From Intrasporangium oryzae NRRL B-24470 (lineage in GTDB: Bacteria > Actinomycetota > Actinomycetes > Actinomycetales > Dermatophilaceae), in assembly GCF_000576595.1 (NCBI RefSeq), contig NZ_AWSA01000042.1, forward strand, positions 1 through 37,217: DNA of 37,217 nucleotides, written 5' to 3'. The notes beneath the pieces were generated by a model. That model saw only the letters and a program-made list of their open reading frames with translations. It did not search any database and was not told where the DNA came from. Shown here piece after piece: positions 30,787-37,217 of the stretch (position 1 is its first letter; the number at the start of each line of letters is the position of its first letter). The translations under genes and the position numbers were made by a program.

Positions 30787-31376
30787 TGCTCGATTCGTCG
30801 AAGGATCGGGTCCAGCTTGTCCGGGCGGTAGAGGTCGGGCGGGGGCAGCGTCACGAGGAACTCCCACAGCTCCGGGGGCATGACGCCCTGCGACCACTTC
30901 GGCTCCTCCTCGATGACGAGGGCGTGCTTGGTCCAGAGCCGCTCGCGGATGATCGTCGAGAGCTGGACGTGGAGGTCGTGCACGAGCGTCTCGCGACCCT
31001 CGCCGCGGCTGTTGGCCGCCTCGATGCGGGCGGCGAGGCTCGTCGCCCGGAAGTCGTTGCCCCGTGTCCCCGAGCCGAGGGTCCCGTCGGTGAGCGGCCA
31101 CACGGTCACGTGGTGCGTGGCGGTGTGGTCCGACGCATACCAGAGGATCGCCGCGAGCGCGAGGAGGATGGCGAGCAGGTGCGGGGCGTCGGGCCGCAGC
31201 CCGAGGACCGCCGCGCCGACCGCGATGGCCACCCAGAGGCCCCCGAGCCAGAGGAGGCGGTGGCGCCACGGCCCGAGGGCGGCGGCGACGGCACCGAACC
31301 CGTCCCGTCGCGAGCGGCCGGGGCCCGTCCGGGCTTCCCGACGGCTCGGCGGTATGCCGCTGGGCCGGCTTGTCAT
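30780..31376 (-). CDS. Membrane protein of the MoxR operon (DUF4350-like position)
   Basis: A 198-residue protein with a basic N-terminus, two membrane helices (about 40-60 and 66-84) and a soluble C-terminal domain of about 110 residues (EAANSRGEGRETLVHDLHVQLSTII through DLYRPDKLDPILRRIEQW). It occupies the slot between DUF4129 and MoxR often held by a DUF4350-type protein, but I cannot confirm the family. Both ends overlap their neighbours: the ATG overlaps the DUF4129 stop (ATGA) and the TGA lies inside the MoxR start region. An element GTATGCCGCTGGGCC (31352-31366) encodes Ser-Gly-Ile-Pro in its first residues, suggesting the repeat has become part of the coding sequence. Confidence 0.7.
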   Translation of the reverse strand: MTSRPSGIPPSRREARTGPGRSRRDGFGAVAAALGPWRHRLLWLGGLWVAIAVGAAVLGLRPDAPHLLAILLALAAILWYASDHTATHHVTVWPLTDGTLGSGTRGNDFRATSLAARIEAANSRGEGRETLVHDLHVQLSTIIRERLWTKHALVIEEEPKWSQGVMPPELWEFLVTLPPPDLYRPDKLDPILRRIEQW

Positions 31377-32104
31377 GTCGGCTCTCCCGGCGTCGTGGTG
31401 ACGTCGTCGGCGGTGGGCGCACCGTGGGCGGCGACGCGGGCGAGGTCGTCGTGGAGGGTCTCGAGGTCGACGATGGCGCGGTGGCGGTGGTCCTCGGTCA
31501 GGTCGTGGCTCGAGAAGCGGGCCTCACGGTAGAGGGCGGCGAGGTCGGCGAGCCGTTCACGGTCGACGTCCCACGTGCCGATGACGCGCGCGGTGTACTC
31601 GGTCGAGGTCTCGGCGGGAAGGCGCGCGAGGCCGCTCGCGGCAGCCGAGGTCTCGAGGTCGAGCCAGGCCGCGACGATGGCGTTGCGCGGGGCACCGGTC
31701 TCGAGCAGGGCCCGGCGCGTCGCGGCCGACCGGAGGAGCTCGTCGGGCACCGGGGGGACCTCGAAGGTGGCCTCGGTGTGCAGGGTGAGGGTCGGCTTGC
31801 GGTAGAGAGACCGGATCACGGTCGCGACGACGGCGATCAGGGCGAGGACGAAGAGCGTGCCGAGGATCGCGAAGAGGGCGCCGAAGATCGGAGAGGCATC
31901 CCAGCCCTGCTGACCTGTCGTCGTCGCGAACTGCGTGGGCATCGTGACGGCGCTCGACGGAGGGGTGATCGGGACCCGCGTCGCCGTGTCCGTCGTCGCG
32001 GGCCGGGTCACGAGCTCGACGGGCCGCCCCCCGGACGCGACGAGCAGCGCGGCCAGGACGACGAGGGCGCCGCCGACCGTGGCGATGACCCCCCGTCTCG
32101 ACAT
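31373..32104 (-). CDS. DUF4129 domain membrane protein
   Basis: A 243-residue first gene of the MoxR/DUF58 operon. A signal-anchor-like helix (about 5-27), a linker with TTTGQQGWDASP, and a second helix (about 78-102) precede the soluble DUF4129 domain. That domain has the typical AWLDLETSAAASGLARLPAETSTEYTARV and YREARFSSHDLTEDHRHRAI pattern. DUF4129 also occurs at the C-terminus of transglutaminase-like proteins in MoxR clusters, which suggests a shared envelope role. AAGGTG lies about seven bases before the ATG at 32104. The TGA overlaps the next ATG. Confidence 0.85.
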   Translation of the reverse strand: MSRRGVIATVGGALVVLAALLVASGGRPVELVTRPATTDTATRVPITPPSSAVTMPTQFATTTGQQGWDASPIFGALFAILGTLFVLALIAVVATVIRSLYRKPTLTLHTEATFEVPPVPDELLRSAATRRALLETGAPRNAIVAAWLDLETSAAASGLARLPAETSTEYTARVIGTWDVDRERLADLAALYREARFSSHDLTEDHRHRAIVDLETLHDDLARVAAHGAPTADDVTTTPGEPT

Positions 32105-32154
32105 GCCCGTCACCTTAGGCCCCGGCGGGGACGGCGTAGCCCTCGAGGACAGGA

Positions 32155-32178
32155 TCGTTGTCGTACCGAGAACAACGA
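32155..32178. promoter_or_regulatory. Inverted repeat upstream of the MoxR operon
   Basis: TCGTTGT (32155-32161) and ACAACGA (32172-32178) are perfect inverted half-sites ten bases apart, 51 bases upstream of the first gene's ATG. This spacing suits a dimeric repressor or activator. No regulator can be named. Confidence 0.4.
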
Positions 32179-32205
32179 CGGCTCGCGCCGGCCCGGAGTC
32201 GACGA

Positions 32206-32244
32206 GTGGCCGGCTCCTTCCCGCTCGGGGATGGAGCCGGCCAC
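32206..32244 (-). terminator. Hairpin terminator after valS
   Basis: GTGGCCGGCTCC (32206-32217) pairs perfectly with 32233-32244 around a 15-base loop that itself can pair partly. It starts 25 bases past the valS stop. The stem core TGGCCGGCTCC is the same as in the tig terminator. Confidence 0.75.
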
Positions 32245-32269
32245 CCGGTCGTTTGGGGTGCGTCGCGCC

Positions 32270-34915
32270 TCAGGCGTCGACGGCCGTGCCGCCGCGGTCC
32301 ACCTTCTCCACCGGGAGCAGCTGGGCGTCACGGACCTCGGGGGCGGTCGCCTCGGCGTACTCGACCTCGCCTGTGATGCGACCGGCCGCGCGCAGGTCGG
32401 CCTCGGCGGCCCGGACCCGGTCGGTCCACTCGCCGGGACCCGCGAGGACGATGTGGGCGACCTCGGCCCGCATGCCGACCTTGGCCTCGGACTTCGCCTT
32501 GCGCACGCCGGCGAGGGCCTCGCCGACCGCGCCGAGCAGCGCTGTGTCGCCGTCACGGCCGGCCGCAGCGTCGTCGACCGTCGGCCACGAGGCCCGGTGG
32601 ACCGACCCCTCCCGGAACCAGGACCACACCTCCTCGGTGGCGTAGGGCAGGAACGGCGCGAGGAGCCGGAGCTGGATGTCGAGCGCGATGCGAAGCGCCG
32701 CGCGGGCCGAGCGGGTCGCCGGGGCGGCGCCGTCGCCATAGGCGCGGTCCTTGACGAGCTCGAGGTAGTCGTCGCAGAACGTCCAGAAGAAGGCCTCGAC
32801 GGCCTCGAGCGCGCGGGCGTGGTCGTAGGCCTCGAAGCCCGACGTCGCGCGCTCGACGACCGAGGCGAGCGAGGCGAGCATGGCCCGGTCGATCGGCTCG
32901 GTGACGGCGCCGCTGAGGTCGCCGTCGACCTCACCGAAGGAGAGCGCGAACTTGCTCGCGTTGAGGACCTTGATGGCGAGGCGGCGGCCGACCTTCATCT
33001 GGCCGGTGTCGTAGGCGGCGTCGGTGCCGAGCTTGGCCGAGGCCGCCCAGTAGCGGACGGCGTCGGAGCCGTGCTGGCGCACGACGTCCTCGGGCGTCTC
33101 GGCGTTGCCCTTGCTCTTGCTCATCTTCTTGCGGTCGGGGTCGAGGATCCATCCGCTGATCGCAGCGTGCTTCCACGGCAGCGTGCCGTGCTCGAGGTGC
33201 GCGCGCACGACCGTCGAGAAGAGCCACGTCCGGATGATGTCCTGACCCTGGGGGCGCAGGTCCATCGGGAACAGCGCGTCGAAGAGCTCGGGGTCGCCGC
33301 GCCAGCCGAGCGCGATCTGCGGCGAGAGCGAGGAGGTCGCCCACGTGTCCATGATGTCGCTGTCGCCGACGAAGCCCCCGGGCTTCCCGCGCTGGGACTC
33401 GTCGTAGCCTGCCGGAGCCTGCGCCACCGGGTCGACCGGGAGCTGGCTCTCGTCGGGCAGGATCGGCTGCTCCCACATGGGCTCGCCCTCGGCGTCGACG
33501 GGGTACCAGACCGGGATCGGCACGCCGAAGAACCGCTGACGGCTGATGAGCCAGTCGCCGTTGAGGCCGCCGACCCAGTTCTCGTAGCGCGTGCGCATGA
33601 AGGAGGGATGGAAGTCGATCTCGCGACCCCGCTCGATGAGCTCGGCGTTGAGGTCGGCGTCGCGACCGCCGTTGCGGATGTACCACTGGCGGGAGGTGAC
33701 GATCTCGAGCGGCTTGTCGCCCTTCTCGAAGAAGTTCGCCTTGCGCTGGGTCGCCTTGGGCTCGCCGTCGAGGTCACCCGACTCTCGCAGCGCGTCGACG
33801 ATGGCCGCCCGGGCCGAGAAGGTCGTCTTCGTCGCGACCTGCTCTGCGAAGAGCGCCTCGCCGGGGCCGCCGGCGACCCACTCGGGGACCTCTGCCTGGA
33901 TCCGGCCGTTGCGGGTGATGATCGAGCGGGTCGGCAGCTGCAGCTCACGCCACCACTGGACATCGGTCAGGTCGCCGAAGGTGCAGCACATGGCGATGCC
34001 CGCGCCCTTGTCCATCTCGGCGGCCGGGTGCGCCAGCACCGGGACCTCGACCCCGAAGAGGGGGGAGGTGACCGTCGTGCCGAAGAGGCCGGCATACCGC
34101 TCGTCGTCGGGGTGCGCGATGAGCGCGACGACCGACGGGATGAGCTCGGGACGGGTCGTCTCGATGTAGACGCGCTCGCCGCCGGGCCGGTGGAAGGCGA
34201 CCCGGTGGTAGTGGCCGGGGTAGTCACGGGCCTCGAGCTCGGCCTGGGCGACCGCCGTCTGGAAGGTGACGTCCCAGAGCCCGGGGGCCTCGGCGGCATA
34301 CGCCTCGCCGCGGGCGAGGTTGCGCAGGAAGGCCTGCTGGGCCGTCGCTCGGGAGGTCGCGTCGATGGTCCGGTAGTTGATGTTCCAGTCGACGGAGAGA
34401 CCGAGGCGGCGCCAGAGCGCCTCGAAGAGCTCCTCGTCCTTGACGGTGAGCACGTCGCACAGCTCGATGAAGTTCTGCCGGGAGACCGGCCGCTGGTCGG
34501 CGGCCTTGGTGCTCTTGCCCTCGCCGCCCTCCTGCGGGGGCGTGAAGCCGGGCTCGTACGGGAGGGTCGCGTCGCCGCGCACGCCGTAGTAGTTCTGGAC
34601 CCGGCGCTCGGTCGGCAGGCCGTTGTCGTCCCAGCCCATCGGGTAGAAGACCTCGTGACCGGTCATCCGCTTGTAGCGGGCGAGGCAGTCGGTGTGGGTG
34701 TAGGAGAACACATGGCCGACGTGGAGCGACCCGCTCGCGGTGGGCGGCGGGGTGTCGATGGCGTAGACCTGCTCGCGCGGCAGTCCCAGGGCCCGCTCGC
34801 GATCGAAGGTGTACGTCCCCTCCTGCGCCCATACCTGCATCCACTTCTCCTCGATGCCGTCAAGCGTCGGACGCTCGGGGATCCGGGAGATGGCGGTGGC
34901 AGGTGCATCAGTCAT
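32270..34915 (-). CDS. valS: Valyl-tRNA synthetase
   Basis: An 881-residue class Ia aminoacyl-tRNA synthetase charging tRNA-Val, with editing of mischarged threonine. The first signature is HVGH at 65-68 (HIGH type) after the DTPPPTASGSL loop. The editing domain includes ETTRPELIPS. KMSKSKGN lies at about 596-603 and the anticodon-binding helical domain follows. MDTWATSSLSPQ is in the rearranged form of the longer actinobacterial/Rickettsia-type ValS. The ATG at 34915 has GGAAGGA eight bases upstream. Octamer copies at 34090 and 34294 encode Tyr-Ala. In many relatives valS follows clpX closely; here about 14 kb of other genes lie between. Confidence 0.97.
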   Translation of the reverse strand: MTDAPATAISRIPERPTLDGIEEKWMQVWAQEGTYTFDRERALGLPREQVYAIDTPPPTASGSLHVGHVFSYTHTDCLARYKRMTGHEVFYPMGWDDNGLPTERRVQNYYGVRGDATLPYEPGFTPPQEGGEGKSTKAADQRPVSRQNFIELCDVLTVKDEELFEALWRRLGLSVDWNINYRTIDATSRATAQQAFLRNLARGEAYAAEAPGLWDVTFQTAVAQAELEARDYPGHYHRVAFHRPGGERVYIETTRPELIPSVVALIAHPDDERYAGLFGTTVTSPLFGVEVPVLAHPAAEMDKGAGIAMCCTFGDLTDVQWWRELQLPTRSIITRNGRIQAEVPEWVAGGPGEALFAEQVATKTTFSARAAIVDALRESGDLDGEPKATQRKANFFEKGDKPLEIVTSRQWYIRNGGRDADLNAELIERGREIDFHPSFMRTRYENWVGGLNGDWLISRQRFFGVPIPVWYPVDAEGEPMWEQPILPDESQLPVDPVAQAPAGYDESQRGKPGGFVGDSDIMDTWATSSLSPQIALGWRGDPELFDALFPMDLRPQGQDIIRTWLFSTVVRAHLEHGTLPWKHAAISGWILDPDRKKMSKSKGNAETPEDVVRQHGSDAVRYWAASAKLGTDAAYDTGQMKVGRRLAIKVLNASKFALSFGEVDGDLSGAVTEPIDRAMLASLASVVERATSGFEAYDHARALEAVEAFFWTFCDDYLELVKDRAYGDGAAPATRSARAALRIALDIQLRLLAPFLPYATEEVWSWFREGSVHRASWPTVDDAAAGRDGDTALLGAVGEALAGVRKAKSEAKVGMRAEVAHIVLAGPGEWTDRVRAAEADLRAAGRITGEVEYAEATAPEVRDAQLLPVEKVDRGGTAVDA

Positions 34916-35099
34916 ACGGACAATCCTTCCATGCCCGCCGTGGTGCCCTCGACCGCGTTTCACGCCCGGGCCGTATGCCGCTCGGGCCGCCCGCGAGGAC
35001 GCGGTGGGGAGCGCCTGTGGCGCTGATCACGGGCGTCCGGGCGCTCGCATTCGCCCGAGGATGTGGAGAACAGCGGAAGGGCAGGGCAAAGTGTCCTCC

Positions 35100-35891
35100 A
35101 TGGAGCCCGTCTACACACCGGTCATCGGATTCGCACGCGGTGTCTTCGCGATGCAGGGCCTGAGGTTCACGATCCTCGGTGACGAGAACGTCCCCAGGAC
35201 CGGGGGAGCCGTCATGGTCATCAACCACACGGGCTACATGGACTTCACCTACGCGGGCCTCGCAGCGCAGAAGTCGAAGCGGCTCGTGCGCTTCATGGCC
35301 AAGGAGAGCGTCTTCTCCCACCCCGTGAGCGGACCGCTCATGCGCGGGATGAAGCACATCCCCGTCGACCGCACCGCCGGGGCTGCGTCCTACGCTGCGG
35401 CCGTCGCCGCGCTCCGGGCCGGCGAGATCGTCGGTGTCTTCCCCGAGGCGACGATCTCCCGCTCGTTCGAGCTCAAGGAGTTCAAGACCGGTGCCGCGCG
35501 GATGGCGGCCGAGGCCGGCGTGCCGATCCTCCCCGTCGTCATCTGGGGGTCGCAGCGGGTGTGGACGAAGGGGCTGCCACGGCGTCTCGGCCGCACGAAC
35601 ATCCCGATCATCATGATCGTCGGGGAGCCGATCACCGTCGCCGCCGACGCCGACCCCGAGGAGGTCACCGCCCACTACAAGGCGGTCATGGCCGAGATGC
35701 TCGGGGTCGCCCGCGCCGCCTACGAGCCGCTGACGGGCGCCGACCTCAAGTTCCTGCCCGCGAGCATGGGAGGCACCGCCCCGACGCTCGCCGAGGCCAC
35801 GCGTCTCGACGAGGCCGAGGCGGCCGAGCGCCAGCGCAAGGCCGACCAGAAGCGAGCCGCCGAGGGCCGCCCGGGCGGCGACTGGCCGTGA
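35100..35891 (+). CDS. 1-acyl-sn-glycerol-3-phosphate acyltransferase (PlsC family)
   Basis: A 263-residue PlsC/LPLAT-family acyltransferase, likely converting lysophosphatidate to phosphatidate in phospholipid synthesis at the membrane. The catalytic HX4D motif is NHTGYMD (His43, Asp48), and the glycerol-phosphate-binding block is GVFPEATIS (112-120). The C-terminal tail after residue 220 is charged and low in complexity (EAEAAERQRKADQKRAAEGR). It is divergent from valS. ATG 35100 is used; an in-frame GTG three codons upstream is possible. The 184-base upstream gap carries an octamer copy (34973) and no clear promoter. Actinobacteria carry several paralogues, so the acceptor is uncertain. 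Confidence 0.88.
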   Translation: MEPVYTPVIGFARGVFAMQGLRFTILGDENVPRTGGAVMVINHTGYMDFTYAGLAAQKSKRLVRFMAKESVFSHPVSGPLMRGMKHIPVDRTAGAASYAAAVAALRAGEIVGVFPEATISRSFELKEFKTGAARMAAEAGVPILPVVIWGSQRVWTKGLPRRLGRTNIPIIMIVGEPITVAADADPEEVTAHYKAVMAEMLGVARAAYEPLTGADLKFLPASMGGTAPTLAEATRLDEAEAAERQRKADQKRAAEGRPGGDWP

Positions 35892-35907
35892 CCCGAGGCG
35901 CCCGGCC

Positions 35908-35935
35908 GGGCCCGTCGTCTCGCCGGGGCCCTTTT
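35908..35935 (+). terminator. Rho-independent-like terminator after plsC-type gene
   Basis: GGGCCC at 35908-35913 and GGGCCC at 35926-35931 form a short stem with a 12-base loop followed directly by TTTT. This is the only hairpin with a clear U-run that I see in this window. Confidence 0.6.
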
Positions 35936-35965
35936 CGGCTGCCAGGGGTTGCCCACCAGGGCCGG

Positions 35966-35971
35966 TAGCCT
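35966..35971 (+). promoter_or_regulatory. -10 box for a leaderless start (TAGCCT)
   Basis: TAGCCT fits TANNNT and ends seven bases before the ATG at 35979, with no ribosome site between them. Confidence 0.45.
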
Positions 35972-35978
35972 TCCTCGC

Positions 35979-36767
35979 ATGGCTCGTCAGCGCGTCCCCG
36001 AAGGTCCGGCTCCCGACCCGGCAGTCCAGAAGCTCCGGATCCGCTACACGAAGCGAGGGCGGCTCCGGTTCAGCTCGAGCCGGGACTTCCAGCGGGCGCT
36101 CGAGCGTGCACTGCGCCGCGCCGACGTGCCGATGGCCTTCTCGGCAGGCTTCCACCCGCACCCCAAGATCAGCTACGCCAACGCCGCGTCCACCGGGACC
36201 GCGAGCGAGGCCGAGTACTTCGAGATCTCCGTGACCCAACGCGTCGACCCCGAGTCGGTCCGGGTCGCTCTCGACGAGGCGCTCCCCGAGGGCCTCGACA
36301 TCCTCCAGGTCGTCGAGGCGCCGCCGGGCGCGCTCGCCGACCTGCTCGAGGCGAGCGACTGGGTCCTCGAGTTCGGCGGGCTCGACGTGGCGACCCTCCG
36401 GGCGGCCGTGGACACCCTCCTCGAGCGTGAGGCAGCCGAGGTGACCCGCCTGACGAAGACCGGTCCGCGCACCTTCGACGTGCGCGGGGCGATCCTCACC
36501 GCGGAGGTCCTCACCCCGTCGGAGGCGGCCGACACGTTCGGGACGACTCACGTCGTCCGGCCCGACTGTGCGATACTGCGAATGGTCGTACGGCACACCA
36601 CACCCGCCGTCCGCCCCGACGACATTCTGACCGCGCTGCGTGAGATCGCCGACCTGCAGCCGCCGCGTCCCCCCCTGGTGACGCGACTGGCGCAGGGCCC
36701 GCTCGACACCGCAACCGCGAGGGTGGCCGACCCCCTGGCTGCCGACGAGAACGCCGACGGCATCTGA
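35979..36767 (+). CDS. TIGR03936 / DUF2344 radical-SAM-linked protein
   Basis: A 262-residue protein of the DUF2344 family. The N-terminal motif is diagnostic: KLRIRYTKRGRLRFSSSRDFQRALERALRRADVPMAFSAGFHPHPKISYANA (about residues 18-69), with the SSRD and GFHPHPK segments. The family is usually encoded beside or fused to a B12-binding radical SAM protein (TIGR03960) and lies upstream of RNase E/G. A role in RNA or ribosome modification is suspected but not shown. Here the rne-like gene follows by 155 bases, but the radical SAM partner is not upstream; a PlsC gene is there instead. Confidence 0.88.
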   Translation: MARQRVPEGPAPDPAVQKLRIRYTKRGRLRFSSSRDFQRALERALRRADVPMAFSAGFHPHPKISYANAASTGTASEAEYFEISVTQRVDPESVRVALDEALPEGLDILQVVEAPPGALADLLEASDWVLEFGGLDVATLRAAVDTLLEREAAEVTRLTKTGPRTFDVRGAILTAEVLTPSEAADTFGTTHVVRPDCAILRMVVRHTTPAVRPDDILTALREIADLQPPRPPLVTRLAQGPLDTATARVADPLAADENADGI

Positions 36768-36922
36768 TCACGGGGCCGCGCCCAGCGCGAACCGTTTTCG
36801 GAATGTAACGACACGACTTCCGTCCCGTCGCACACGCGGCGCGGACGACAGCAACCGCACTCGTGCGGGACGACGGCCTCGGCCGGGTGTGGGTCGGACC
36901 GCACCGGACGGGAGGCTGCCTG

Positions 36923-37217
36923 ATGGCAACCAACGACACGAACTCAGACGTCACGACCGACACGGACGACGTCCTGGCCCCGGCGGGGTCCGCCGAGGCT
37001 TCCGCGGAAGCGCCTGTCGAGGCGCCCGCACCGGCGGCAGCAGCGCCGCGGAAGCGCGCCTCGCGGCGCGTGACCAAGAAGGCCGCCGCCCCACGGGCGT
37101 CGGCTCCCATCGACACGGCGTATGCCGCACCGCCGCCGGGCGACGAGGGCTCGGGGGGGCACGCCGCTGAGGACTCCGCGCAGCCCGGTCCCGACGCGGG
37201 CGCCGAGGCGACTGCGG
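36923..37217 (+). CDS. rne: Probable ribonuclease E/G, N-terminal extension only (cut by window end)
   Basis: The first 98 codons of a gene that runs off the window. The sequence is disordered and rich in Ala, Pro, Asp and Thr, with one basic patch (RKRASRRVTKKAAAPR, about 43-58). Actinobacterial RNase E has exactly this type of long, low-complexity N-terminal extension before the S1/catalytic core. The upstream TIGR03936 gene is the usual neighbour of rne. No catalytic residues are in view, so the identity rests on context. GGGAGG lies seven bases before the ATG. The 155-base leader has a short CCGCA-CTCG-TGCGG hairpin (36855-36868) that could matter for RNase E autoregulation. An octamer copy at 37120 encodes Tyr-Ala. 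Confidence 0.6.
   Translation, partial: MATNDTNSDVTTDTDDVLAPAGSAEASAEAPVEAPAPAAAAPRKRASRRVTKKAAAPRASAPIDTAYAAPPPGDEGSGGHAAEDSAQPGPDAGAEATA

Overview
The window is about 37 kb of very GC-rich DNA (by eye about 70% G+C) from an actinobacterial chromosome. The paired clpP1-clpP2 genes, the group II truncated haemoglobin, the SpoIIE-type phosphatase, an MT0933-type antitoxin-like protein and many start codons preceded only by a -10 box point to Actinomycetota. The gene repertoire suggests Micrococcales, possibly Intrasporangiaceae, but that family placement is an inference. I see no phage genes, insertion sequences, CRISPR array, rRNA genes or replication origin.

Layout. 1-9.6 kb: small helical protein, alpha-glucosidase under a CTTGCAG-type operator, divergent luciferase-like oxidoreductase, NUDIX hydrolase, 51-bp tandem repeat, secreted protein, truncated haemoglobin, MscS channel, aminopeptidase N and ribose-5-phosphate isomerase B. 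9.6-13.4 kb: membrane PP2C phosphatase, antitoxin-like protein, TrmB tRNA methyltransferase, tRNA-Pro(UGG), tRNA-Gly(UCC), DUF2087 protein and a membrane protein. 13.6-18.5 kb: the conserved proteostasis block tig, clpP1, clpP2, an acyl-CoA-binding protein and clpX, with a likely ClgR site before clpP1. 18.5-25.3 kb: accessory cell-surface block with a C39-like peptidase, a large polytopic membrane protein, a WecE-like sugar aminotransferase and WecD-like acetyltransferase (probably making a TDP-4-acetamido-4,6-dideoxyhexose), a GtrA-type protein and a polyprenol-type family 2 glycosyltransferase. 25.4-27.7 kb: TetR regulator with a 14-TM drug exporter. 27.8-32.1 kb: a tightly overlapping minus-strand MoxR/DUF58/DUF4129 operon. 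32.3-37.2 kb: valS, a PlsC acyltransferase, the TIGR03936/DUF2344 protein and the start of a gene that is probably rne, cut by the window end.

The most striking non-gene signal is the octamer GTATGCCG (reverse complement CGGCATAC). I count 21 copies, about one per 1.8 kb, where base composition alone predicts one or two. They occur on both strands, are enriched between genes, and twice form head-to-head pairs making perfect palindromes at gene ends. Five copies share a longer 15-mer, GTATGCCGCTGGGCC. The pattern resembles a DNA-uptake-like or REP-like repeat, or a protein-binding or modification site, and I do not know of a description of it in this lineage. Only two copies lie between 16.65 and 27.86 kb, the stretch that holds the surface-glycan block.
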